NCBI GenBank assembly: GCA_036244855.1
Contig: BQKZ01001725.1
Span: 20,350-45,066, forward strand
DNA: 24,717 nt
Direction of reading: 5' to 3'
Origin: Temnopleurus reevesii
Lineage: Eukaryota > Echinodermata > Echinoidea > Temnopleuroida > Temnopleuridae
Below, piece by piece: positions 9,736 to 20,455 of the stretch. A program made the position numbers and the translations under genes. How positions within the stretch are numbered: position 1 is the stretch's first letter; each line of letters begins with the position of its first letter. The notes below the pieces were generated by a model. That model had not been told where the DNA came from. It saw only the letters and a list, made by a program, of their open reading frames with translations, and did no database searches.

Positions 9736-10211
9736 TTAAGATTTTGGTGTTTCATATAGAAAGAGGGTTGAATTTTTCACTTCACTTAAGAAATGTTGCG
9801 CCCCCGGGAGAGGGAGGGGGATGACAAGCAAACAAACAAAAAGAAGAAGAAGAAGAAAACCCGGTCGTCATCCGAAAATGTGGCGCCGTTTTTACCTCAA
9901 ATTTGGCATCCCCTAGCCCTGAATAGTTGAATGGATAAAGTTTCTTCGATTGATTTTTTTTTAAAATAAAGCTGATATAAAACAATTTTTAACATTGATA
10001 TCTTCATTTTTTCGCATTAAATGTGAACGGAAACATCACTTTCTTTTCAGATTTCTGATTAATAGCATCGTTCATTAGTATTCGTGAAATGCAAAGTTAA
10101 GATGGATGATGGGCGATTTGCGGCGGTGAAAATCCCATTCGGTCATGCTTCGGTGCGGGAGTAGGCGTTCCAGAGCACGTCTTGTTGTTTAATGTGCCCG
10201 ATATCTTTTGG

Positions 10212-10812
10212 GTGCAAACGATCCGTGACTGCTCATACAAATCAGGGGGAAAACTCTATCATGGGCAAGAAGGCTTATCAGGGATGTATAGTGGTTAAGC
10301 ATACAGCCATAATTATATTTCCGAACTGAACAGAATAAGTGAAATTCCCTTTATAGAATAGGATTGAAATGTTTCATATTGGTCCCAACAACTCCAAAAA
10401 TGAGTGAAAATCCACCCCTACTCAGGGGGCTCGATCAACTTCAAATTTCTCAGTCCCCCTTGCCGAAAATTGGGCAAAAACAAAAGTTCGTATATAACAT
10501 TCCACTAGCGCCGCCCCCTCCCCTCCCCCCGCCACGTGCACCTCCTGAAGAGCTGATGATCAAAACGCTGATATCAAACAATTTGTAAATCCACAAGAGA
10601 CAAACGTATTCATCTCAACGTTGGCGCCCCCGTCCAGCAAATTTTGCACCCCGAAAAGCTGACCCTCAAAACGTGTAGTTAACTCGAATTTGCGCCCCAA
10701 TCGCCAATGTGGCGCCCATCCGACCAGAAATTTTGACCGGAAAAAGGGGGGGGGGGATTGGGGGCTCGAGCCAATGATGCAACCCATCCGTGACTGCAAA
10801 TGTATACAAATC
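10212..10812. repeat. GC-rich region between two direct repeats
   Basis: GTGCAA, ATCCGTGACTGC and ACAAATCA occur in order at 10212-10244 and again at 10776-10812. Between them are C-rich and G-rich runs and blocks such as GGCGCCC and TGGCGCCCATC, partly resembling 9795-9925. It looks like old dispersed repeat material. No coding feature was seen. Confidence 0.4.
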
Positions 10813-11014
10813 ATAAAGAAAAGTATATAGTCTAACATTAACTTTTTGCCAAATAATAGCATCATTTATTTACAAGGCCTTACTTTATTACGCTTATTAT
10901 TGTTATAGTTTGATTTTCAGTCCAATTGATAATAGGATATTCCTTTAGGATAGATTGTGTTGCTCTTTAATATCATTTTATGATTATCATTTTTCTCCCT
11001 CTAATCCTCTTCAG

Positions 11015-11188
11015 ATCCATTTCCTGATGGCGCTGGCTGCCAACCACACCTACATCCGAATATTCCACAAGGACCTCCCGGGCAGAACCAAGTACGGCGG
11101 CAACGACTACATCGGCCACCGCTACAGCGACGCGGGCATGCCGCTCCAGGAACCGCTCAACATCCAGGACGAGAACACCCACTTCTGA
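11015..11188 (+). CDS. PLP/DM20/M6 family proteolipid, last coding exon
   Basis: Starts after the acceptor CTAATCCTCTTCAG in phase 0 and ends at TGA 11186-11188, giving 57 residues. IHFLMALAANHTYIR completes helix 4 and resembles VHYLMVLSANWAYVK of vertebrate M6 proteins. The remaining 42 or so residues form a hydrophilic tail, cytoplasmic by the family's known topology, rich in Tyr, Asp, Gly and Asn. It ends T-H-F, which fits a class I PDZ-binding end ([S/T]-x-hydrophobic); that role is inferred. Third codon positions are G or C in 51 of 57 codons, far above the 66-nt exon (8 of 22). It is longer than the PLP1 tail, about the M6 range. Confidence 0.88.
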   Translation: MHFLMALAANHTYIRIFHKDLPGRTKYGGNDYIGHRYSDAGMPLQEPLNIQDENTHF

Positions 11189-12719
11189 AGCGTCGGTCAG
11201 ACGTAGAGGGCGGGCCTTCTTCATTTTTATTTCTTTTCAGTCGATTGATGTACTTATTTCGTTGCTGGTTTTGATGAAATCGGGAAAAATGCTTTTCCGT
11301 TTTGAGTTTGAGGTCTTTTTTTATCTGTAAGAAGATCTTTCAGAGATTTGGGAGAGGAACGATGGCATTTCCTAAGTTTCAAGAAGGTTGCCCAAGGTTT
11401 GCCTTCCTCTCTTATAAGTGATGAGTTCGGATGAAGGCCGAGTGCCGTTTTTGGAGAATTCAGGGGTACTTTTGCTTCTACAGAAGAATATAAACATGCG
11501 ACATACAGGGTTTTTGATGTGGCAAAGGGCATGCTTTTACACGTCAATTCTGGTTTTTATCTTTGAAGCTGCTGTTTGTTTTATGAAAGGGATAAAAGTG
11601 GATGTTTCCTACATTGTCGGTGGATTTTGATTTGCAAAGAGACGAAATTGGATGGATACATAGGAGCTATATGCATGGATAGAAAGGTTTTGAATCTCCT
11701 GAAAATGTATCACATGGTGAACAACGGAACCATCAGCAACTTAAGCATGGAGCAAACACATGGGTGTTAAATTTAACACTGATTGTATACATGTATCAAT
11801 GATCTAATCACACCAGAAAATTGTAACATTGCTGGTAACTGAAATGTGTTTCTCTGTGCTCAATGTACGGGATGAAAACTGTTCAGTGTTAAAGCACCAA
11901 CAAAGACCTTTTCTGGTGTGGTTTGATATTCCAAGTAGAGTTAATTGTAACACCCTGGTTTTCAATGTATTGGTGTATTATTTCAGGGTTCTGGGATGAT
12001 GCTACTCATACCTTTGAAATTCAAATAAACATCATAAAAGAACATTTCAAAGGGTTCCTGAGATCAGGCTACACAAACTGTTCAACGCCATCACAGAAAG
12101 GAACATTGAAATGCTTTGGAACTTACTTGGCGGGGAAGGTGTGATTATCAAGAAAAAATGTGATGGCTCCTTCATCCCTCATATTTAACATGAACAATAA
12201 ATTGACAATCAAACTTTGTGCAGGCTAAAATTAACAAGAGATGTACGAAGAGAAGATGAACAGCATTAAAATGTTTCTAACGAGGTGCAACAAAGGTGAC
12301 AGAAAACTTGCATATATGCCAAAGGAAGGAAAAGAAAGGAGGAAGATATTTCAGCGAATATCAGGATAAAAGTATGAGGTGACCTTCGGCATGTTATCAG
12401 ACCAAAACTGATCGCTCTAGACTGCTTCTTAAGAATTAACCCATCGACTACTGGAACAAGATAGTCCTAGCACAAAATCTATGGGTATTACAGAATTCAG
12501 TAGTGAACGGGTTAACTTCAATACTTTGCAGTGTATGGAGAAAACTTGGAGCAGTCTCGACCAGACCAACCATTTCATTCTTATGGTAATGGTTCTTCAA
12601 ATGAAGCATTAATTTGAGGGCATTATCTGTTACTTGTGTGACCAAAAAAGTAAACCTTTAAGTACACAATCATATTTGGGATAAGAAGCATGAAAATGTT
12701 TGATCTATTGTTCAATACT

Positions 12720-13030
12720 CGTGAAGAATACCTCATGGGTTTTGAAATGAGCTATAACTTATGAGGGTTGAACATCACCTCATATATCAACAGGCAGGAA
12801 TTCTGCGTTAAGTGTGTGACATAATTTTTATAGATATGTCACCCATGTGACGCAAAATCCTTGTCTATTGATCTATGATGTGAAAACCAACCATGAAGAT
12901 ATATCTTGTTACATTTGTGATATCATATGTCACATGCGTCATGAAATATCCCTATCGATCTTTGATGTTATGGTTAAGCTCAATGAGTTATAGCTCATTT
13001 TAAGGCTAGTGAGGTAACTCTGCATGAAGA
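12720..13030. repeat. Imperfect foldback with internal direct repeats
   Basis: ATGAGCTATAACT at 12747-12759 is exactly complementary to AGTTATAGCTCAT at 12986-12998, with weaker pairing outward (ACCTCAT with GTGAGGT). Inside, ATATGTCAC...ATC.ATGATGT-like blocks repeat directly near 12833 and 12926. It resembles an old MITE. Confidence 0.5.
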
Positions 13031-13439
13031 TTGAACAAAAATAGATCAGTAATATGCCTTATACCTCAACATAAGATTACAAACTAAAAGGTCAGTTTTT
13101 GGTCAGACATGTTGCAGATGTTGACCCATTTTCTTTTGAAAATAACTCAACACAATCAATGATGTGACGTAACAATCACTGAAAAAAAAGTTATGTATTT
13201 GAGCTAAATTTTAATTGTATATCTTGGTAAGGAGGACAACGAAAATGCCATTGGCATGGTATCACTTCTATTGATGTGAAACGTTGTGAAGAATTTCGCT
13301 AGATGTACATAATTTTATCAAAATTTTATTCGAGTTTGATAGTCGCTTTTGCGCAATCGTGTGAAATCCATGTAGTCACTTGCCATTTGTTAGAAAATGG
13401 CAAACTCTCTCCGAAATTTGCAACATTACCATGTATTAA

Positions 13440-13635
13440 GCAGGGGTTAGCCCAACAGTTGGTCAAACGTTAACCTTTCTTCCTCAAATATTGGTTAATA
13501 AACCATATTTAGATGAATTCAGAGTTTCACCAATTACTGGGTTATCACCAGTCTACATGAGTTGCCAAATTTTCTTAGGAGTGTAGAAAATGGGTTAACA
13601 AGTTATAGTTTAACTAGTTAGTTAACCCCTAGTTA
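13440..13635. repeat. Weak foldback element
   Basis: CAGGGGTTAGC near 13441 and GTTAACCCCTAG near 13621 are inverted, and GTTAACC/GGTTAAC pairs occur inside. Arms are diverged, so this is tentative. Confidence 0.35.
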
Positions 13636-14936
13636 TTGAAGAATTGATATTACATTTTAATGTAGTAGATTTCTAAAGTCGATGTATGTAGGTATAGTAT
13701 AGTAATCTGTACAATTAGAAATAAGTACATGTATATAGCTTCTATATGGAAATTACGCATTTCAAAATATGTTATTTATTGTAGTTATTATTAATGCTAA
13801 TTAATTGTGTACAATGTATTATGTATTATACTCTGGCTGAAAAGTGCACATATTAATGTAATGGAGAGCTGAGTGTTGTCTGTAAATGTGGTCATTTTAA
13901 GCAGCTTTTATCATGTCGAAAACTTGTAAAATAGGCAATTTATTGCTCTCATAGTGAAGTGTTCGTGTCTACTTTTTACATTTTTAAAAACAAAGGACTA
14001 CATTTACATTATTTCCGCTTTTGTATACAAAAAGGAATTTCAGGGCATAAGCTAAAAAGAGCACTCGCTCACAAATAGGAATTTATATTCAGGAAAAATG
14101 TTATAAGAAAATCGCACAAAGTATGAAACGATAATCAATTTTGACACTCAATGGGTGGAGGCCATTTGAGGAATTTGGACCAATGTTAAAATTCATACAC
14201 AGTATTTTTTGTGATGAGCTTTGCCTCATACAGCAAAAAAAATATATCAATTTTGTAACTAGATTTATTAAACTTAATTACTAAGTCAATATCTAACCAA
14301 AATCATACCAAAATTAATTGACCTCTCTTAAATATCTATTTACTAGATATTGTCACCACAATCAATGACGGTTTGGTTTTTCTTGAACATTTTTTTTATA
14401 CATAGTATCCTATTAGCCGCCGGTGTATAAAAATGGGGAGGGGTTTTACAGGGGAAATGAAAATGCAATCATGTGGATGCTGTACAAGGCAGAGATAACT
14501 TTGAGATAATATTCTCCTTTAATTTTCACAATTTGTATCAAATATTTTAATCAATCATTTGTGAACAGGGAAGAAATTTCTATCCTTAGTAGGTCAAACG
14601 TTTAGTCATCAAACTGTATTTTTCATCTGTGAAATATACTGTGATTTATGTGTTACACTTTCATAAGGTTTTTTCTGATCATTTATGCCTTGTTGATTCT
14701 GGTTGCTATATTGTGTGACTGAAAGATTCAAATCATGTCGTGAAATTTGTAAAGTAATGTCTGTCAATTTTTGAAAGCTGTGAGTTTCAAATTGTCTGCC
14801 TCACGCCATTATACGTTGTGTATTTCTATCAAGTATACTCATACAGAAAGTTTAATATCTTTTCTTGTTCATGATTCGGAATGATTACCCAATCAAACTG
14901 ATGATTTTAAGTGTAAAGCCCCGGTCACATAGAGCC

Positions 14937-15027
14937 CCGGAAGCAACACGATTCACCCCGACTCGTTGTTCTGAGGCAGCTAACTGTGAATTTTACAAAG
15001 AGTCGGGGTGAATCGTGTTGCTTCCGG
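14937..15027. repeat. Perfect 28-bp inverted repeat (hairpin)
   Basis: Arms 14937-14964 and 15000-15027 are exact complements over 28 bp (starting CCGGAAGCAACACG), with a 35-nt loop. It is preceded by AAAGCCCCGGTCACATAG. The perfect match implies a recent origin or selection. It could be a short foldback element or, if transcribed, a long hairpin RNA. Confidence 0.85.
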
Positions 15028-16173
15028 AGTCCTATAATAATTTACATCCTGTAATAATTTGTTTTTTGTAGAAATTCTCAAAGCATCTCTTAGAATACTT
15101 CTCTTTAATATTTCAATTAAAAAAATGGCCTGGATTATAGAAAATCATCACTTTGGTAAAACATATTTGCTGTAATTCTGCAAATGTTATACATTGTAGA
15201 AATAAATGTGACTACTAAAACTTAATCACCAAATGTGTTACAATTTTTTTATTATTTTGTACCAATTTGTATGGGACTAAAAACAATTACATATAGTCCA
15301 CATGAATTCCCTTGTATTTATTTAGTGGCATAAAATCATAAGTTTGTCAGGGTGACTTTATAAGCTTAGCATAAATATAAAAAAGGGTTAGCAACCACAT
15401 TAAAAATATATCTTTTGAAAACTATGGTAGGCATATATTTTAGCCAACAGGAAAAATTGCATCAACAAAAACTATTAAAAAAATTTTAACATTTATGATC
15501 ATGTTTTATATCAAGAAGCATTTTAACAATTTGTAGATAGTTTTGTAAATTGAATCCATGTTAGTCAATGCTAATTTAAATCACTTTTATTTTCAGTACT
15601 AAAATGATTAGGGAATGACCTACTCTAGCCTTATTTTGTATAGCAACCCTAATGAAGATCAAAATCAACAGATATACGATGTTTAATATGATAATGATTA
15701 TAGGTATAAAGAACAAAAAATGTGCATGTCTTTCGATATTTTATATTCAAAATTGTCCACATGGAAAATAAAACAAGAATATACTGTAAAAAAGTTCTAA
15801 AAGTAACGTGATAATCCCCGGCTTTTTATACTCTTTCAAATGTAGGTTTTCCCCCATTTTCAAGAACGGTGCTTTTTACATATCCATATCAAATTCTTCA
15901 TTGGTTATTTTATTGTATCAGCATTATGTACATAAACTTTGAATGTGCGCTTATCATACTTGCCTATTTCAACATCGAAAATATTTTTGTTTCTTTTCAT
16001 TTTTCTGTGAACAAATTGACTTTGTTGTCACTTCTCTGGTGATTAATGAAATTACGAATAAGAATTTGGGTATGTTTGATAAAACATATTTATTGAAGAT
16101 AAATAGATCAGAATGCAATTGAATAGCAATTGTAGTACAAAAAGGTATCCTGTGCCAAGAATACAAGACATAG

Positions 16174-16347
16174 GGGGTGTGGTTCAAAAGTTGCAATTTA
16201 TCGCAAGTTGTAGATGATCAGAATATGCCAATCAAAATCATCGTTTTATGCGCGTCTTGTTAAATGCGCGCACCATGCGCGAATGAAAATGTGTGTTACA
16301 ATTTGCAAAGTTGCAGTTGATTTGCATTTGATTTTGAGCAACACCCC
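16174..16347. repeat. Putative foldback element with GGGGTGT ends
   Basis: GGGGTGTGGTTCAAAA at the left and TTTTGAGCAACACCCC at the right are complementary with two mismatches in 16. The centre has TGCGCG repeats. Length is about 174 bp, with no coding frame. Confidence 0.5.
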
Positions 16348-17846
16348 AATAAATTTTTAAAGCGGGAAAAGGGTTGTAAAATTGGAATGGTTAATTTATA
16401 GGAAATAAGTGCACATTACGCCAAATGAAAACAGATAGATCTGTTGAACATTTAAACTTATTTTCTTATTTAGGATTGTGGGCCAATCATAGATATAATT
16501 ATATGTTCTTTTTGTCTATTATCGAAAATAGACATCTCGTAATGCAGATCTTGGTACAATAGTTTGTGACCAATTGTTATGACATATTCAACAATGTAGT
16601 TCTTATCCCAATGCAATATTACCGGTACATGTATGTGTTATAATGGAGCTTATTGCCTTTGTTTTTCTTTGTCGATTTGATTTTCTTGACTATTCAAATT
16701 GAATTTTATTTCTATGCAAAGCTGTTATGTTCAAAGGACAAATGTTTTGTCTTTTAATATGAATGTTTATTAAAAATGTACAACTCCTTAATAGCTAAAT
16801 ATGAGTGTAAAGCTTTATACTCTCATTATGAAATTATAAAATTATACTTATGAAATGAGCAGATAAAAATAATCCCTGATAATATAAATTTTTACAAATT
16901 TAAGATAAAGAGATAGAGAAAAAAACCCTCTCTTCATACAAAAATTCTTAGTATTTCTAAAAAAAGATGACCCAAACTTTGGGTGCAAAGTTACAACTTT
17001 ATATGATTTAAGTCTTTCAGTTCGAGTTTTTACTCTACAAAGAATTTGGGTATGATTGCCATTTTAGCGTAAAGGGAATGAAATTAAAAACACAAACAAA
17101 ATGAAATTAGTTTCCCTGAGCAAAAACAACACAGAAAGTAAGTTAACTCAGGGAAATAAAGCACATTCGGGTACAATTACTTTCATTTCATGACAAAGTT
17201 TTGAATTAAGTGAATACAAAAATATAAAAACATTAAAAAAAAAGAAAATGTCATCATTTTGGGGATCATGAATGAGGGATCATTCAGTTCTGTTTTTTGT
17301 TCGTTCTTAATTTAGTGTAAGCAGTTTTGCTTATAATGCGAATGGTTTTCACAACTGAGTGAACACCTTTTGATTAGAGAATTTGCTGGAGCTAAGCTTT
17401 CAGGGAACAATTATCAATTCAACACTCCTTGGAAAAATTCTTTGAATTATACCTTTTGTGTAATGTAAAGTTTATATTGATGCAAACAAAGCACTTTCAT
17501 TTAAATGAGAAATATAATTAACTGAATTACAGCTACTATCACCCCTTTAATGTGTGTATTTTTTCACAGGAAATTTCTTTTTATATTTTGTACCCGTAGA
17601 TTGAAATGAGTAATTTAGGACTTCCAAGATTGTTCAGTTTGAACATATATTTTAATCTTGTATCACTCAATTTTATTTCAACAATTGTGGACAATCTAGT
17701 GGGATGAGAAAGAAATATATCTAATTTGTAACTTTTTCATTATCTTTCATATGTTTTTCTCACTAAATGCATTTAACATTTCGTGTGTTGACATTGATAT
17801 TGTGAAATATTTGTATCAAGTGGACTTTGTAAAATCTATGGATGTA

Positions 17847-17852
17847 AATAAA
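17847..17852 (+). terminator. Candidate polyadenylation signal, PLP/M6 gene
   Basis: AATAAA, overlapped by TGTAAATA, with GTGTTGTATGG just after it and CACTGTGTCCTTTTTCC 45 bases on. Cleavage would fall near 17870. It is the last such signal before the intergenic repeat pair. Confidence 0.45.
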
Positions 17853-17934
17853 TCGTGTTGTATGGACTTTCAAAACCAACAAAGAAGCACGTTGCACTGT
17901 GTCCTTTTTCCATTGTTTTAGAAATGCCTAAATT

Positions 17935-18169
17935 AAAGGGGAACCAAGCTCTGGAATTATCATGCTCTCATTGATTGATCAACTCAGATGAACAAACTGT
18001 GAAAATTTGAGCAATATCGGACAACCCGAGCAAAAGTTATGAATTTTCAGTTTCAGAGAGATTTGGCGATCACTGCCGCTCATGGGGATCCGTGCGATCG
18101 GCAACACAGAGGGAATCTGTGACGTCCATTCAATGACAGCACAACAATTCTAATGGTTGGTTCCCCTTT
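17935..18169. mobile_element. AAAGGGGAA-ended foldback element A
   Basis: Ends AAAGGGGAACCAA and TTGGTTCCCCTTT are perfect 13-bp inverted repeats around a 235-bp unit without coding capacity. The internal block AGCAAAAGTTATGAATTTTC resembles element B, so the two belong to one family. Confidence 0.8.
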
Positions 18170-18686
18170 AAAGGGGAAGTTCCCCTCCGACATTGATGTG
18201 CAGTCAGTGAATGCAGAAAAAATGAGGTTAACAAACTAAGAATTTAAGAAAAATTGGATAGTCCAATCAAAAGTTATGAATTCTCAAATTATTCAATTTC
18301 CACCTCTGATGGGCATCGTTGAGTTGGCAACTTTTGCATAACCTGTTATGACATAATAGAGAACTCCCAACTAACTTAGTACAAAAAATTTCACATTTTC
18401 CTCATTTTCAATAAAAGTAGCCAAAATTTTATTTTTCCGTGAGATGATATAGTCAGACCATTTTGAATAATCATGCACAAAATGAATAAGGAGTTTTCCA
18501 TGTATGACATCACATATTATGTCAAAGTTGCCAATTCAAAAATGAGCATCACAGGTGGAAGTGAAAATCTTTAAAATTCATAAAGTTTGAATAGATTATC
18601 CGATTGTGCTGAAATTTTCACAGTTTATTTTTCTTATCTTTCTCTTTTTACTGACAGCACATTCAATCTCGGTAAAGTTCCCCTTT
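18170..18686. mobile_element. AAAGGGGAA-ended foldback element B
   Basis: A 517-bp unit that begins right where element A ends. Terminal AAAGGGGAAGTT pairs with AAGTTCCCCTTT. Long subterminal arms also pair: AAAAGTTATGAATTCT..., TTTCCACCTCTGATGGGCAT and GAGTTGGCAACTTTTG correspond to the complement of 18500-18610 at roughly four bases in five. No transposase frame. Confidence 0.8.
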
Positions 18687-20099
18687 GAACAATAATTTTA
18701 TTATACTTCCACAATGAATGTGAAGATTATGGCAAGTCCCATTCTCTATCTACCCAGTAGCTCTTACACACTTTGGTATTATTCACTGTAAGCAAAAAGG
18801 ATAAATTGGACAAAGTACGCAAGTTCCATTCAAGCATTCATAACAGCTCTAAAAATTTCTTCCCTCTTATTCTGAGTATAAATGTCAAAAGGGCATTGCA
18901 TCTATACACTGAATCAACAGGGAAATAACCTTCTCTTGTGTGCTTTGTGAGCTATTGTGGAGGTTTGAATAGGTTATTTTGACCAATCCCTTTGTCCTTT
19001 TTTTACCTCGTGATTATTTTCCTTATCCTCCCTACAAAACACTTTTGCTTCACTCCTTCTCACTGATAAAATTAACGACCTTTTCATTATTTTGTAACAT
19101 CCTCTTTATGTGGGTATTTATATGTATGAAAACAATACTGAAAATTAAAGCTCCAATTTTTACATACATGTATACAGCGCAATACAACAATGCAATACTC
19201 AATTAAATTTGAATTTGTTCAAGGATGAATTTATACATCAAAATCACATCAATTGTTCAACACTTGCATCCAATAAATACTGATAAGAACACTTCTCCAT
19301 TGAAATATTTACACACTCTTTGAAAATATCAATAATTGATTTAAAAATACAATTTGCTATTTACATAAGCATTACCATTCATGGAATTGATGGAATGAAT
19401 TTTTAACAATTAAAATGTAGAGGTAATTCATTGCATGACATATTCCAACTTTACATCTGTGACTCTAAATGAAATTAACTATCTATCACACACTTTCATC
19501 AAATCTCAAATTTGTAGCGTGAACCACATTGTGCATGTCCATGGCTTATGTGTGACAATCTTATGTTTGATGAATGAAAACAAAATATATGACAATTACA
19601 TGTACCTATGATTTTAACAAAACCTTTTGCTCAATGTTCTATTGGGTGCTGTGAAGTGTCCCAGATTCATTTTCATTGCAAAGTAAAAGCCCAAATAACT
19701 ATGAAAAAAAATAATAATAAAATCTTAATTTTCCATTAAAGGCGACAATTTTTTTAAAGAATTTCTAATAAATCTCTGTGAAAAAAAAATAACAGCAATT
19801 GCATATCAAGGATTAAATTAAAGAAAATTGCAGTTACAAATTCAGCCAAACTTATCTATAGTAACCACCCAAGGAATGAGGAAAGAGAGGTTAGACGGGT
19901 GGCCATTATGCTAGGTTTTACTCAATTAGAATAATTTGTTCAATCAAAGTGAATTTCAAATAATTGAGTAAAAAGTTAGCTTGACCAAACCATGATATCA
20001 GTTTGTTGCACTCAGAAACATGCAGAATGGAACAACTTACATGTACTTCTTGTATGACCATTCTTCAGATACTGTATAAGCTGAAATGTTCACTATGGT
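18687..20099. other. Intergenic AT-rich stretch
   Basis: Lies between the two convergent genes. I see no exon, tRNA or clear repeat. A 75-codon plus-strand frame at 18979-19206 has no recognisable feature. Confidence 0.6.
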
Positions 20100-20110
20100 T
20101 TTATTTTATT
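20100..20110 (-). terminator. Candidate polyadenylation signals, minus-strand gene
   Basis: Plus-strand TTTATTTTATT reads AATAAAATAAA on the minus strand, two overlapping canonical signals. Cleavage would be expected roughly 15-30 bases further toward lower coordinates. Confidence 0.5.
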
Positions 20111-20409
20111 GAATTTAAATCTTGGACTTGCAAAAATTACCACTCTGTATGATGCACATTCACATGTTTACAAACATGGTAAATGATGTAAAACTAACAA
20201 AATGCTAAGATGTCGAACTGGTCCAAAATTGCAAAAATATCTGTATATAAAAATATTGGCTTATACAGTAGCATTAAAGTCTCATAAGCCTAAACCCAAC
20301 TAAATGACTTTTCAGATGGATATTCAAATAAATACATGTCAGCTTACAAAAGAAAAATGAAAATAGAAGATTGCATCTGATGAAGTGAGAGAGTGATAAT
20401 GCATGAGTT
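20100..20409 (-). other. Putative 3' UTR of minus-strand gene
   Basis: On the minus strand, the first AATAAA signals after the stop codon are two overlapping ones at 20105-20110 and 20100-20105, about 300 nt downstream. The UTR could be longer. Confidence 0.5.
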
Positions 20410-20455
20410 TTACCAGTCTCCAAATGGATCATCATTATCAGACACCTTTCCAGCA
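20410..20455 (-). CDS. Coiled-coil protein, last coding exon with DDPFGDW end
   Basis: Read on the minus strand, it follows the acceptor CTATTTGTTTTGCAG. The first base completes the codon left open by the 101-nt exon (AG+T, Ser). Fourteen codons follow, AGKVSDNDDPFGDW, and then TAA at 20410-20412. The acidic tail with a terminal DPF motif resembles the short peptides that bind the AP-2 appendage in endocytosis. That is a motif-level inference only; such tripeptides occur by chance. Confidence 0.75.

Larger units (their letters stand above)
3987..11014 (+). other. Intron of PLP/M6 gene with mobile element remnants
   Basis: A 7,028-nt intron from donor GTAAGT to acceptor CTAATCCTCTTCAG. Named repeats are listed separately. 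The stretches 4000-5060, 5241-7080, 7900-8880, 9300-9520 and 9740-10210 show no gene or clear repeat. A minus-strand frame of 95 codons at 6285-6572 has no recognisable domain. One unresolved base, n, is at 6792. Confidence 0.75.
11189..17875 (+). other. Putative long 3' UTR of PLP/M6 gene
   Basis: No coding exon was seen for 6.7 kb after the stop. AATAAA occurs at 12024, 12196, 13497, 15201, 15767, 16348, 17155 and 17847, so the true end cannot be fixed from sequence. The 17847 site has the best downstream context. Pumilio-type TGTAHATA motifs occur at 13304, 13730, 15927 and 17844. Foldback elements in it are listed separately. The UTR may end at any earlier signal, the rest then being intergenic. 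Confidence 0.45.

Noticed and set aside
11773..11922. Interlocking inverted motifs (TTTAACACTG/CAGTGTTAAA and CACACCAGAAAA/TTTTCTGGTGTG) as an RNA pseudoknot
   Set aside because: The order would allow a pseudoknot, but arms are only 10-12 bp with wide spacing. Without folding or conservation data it is too weak to list.
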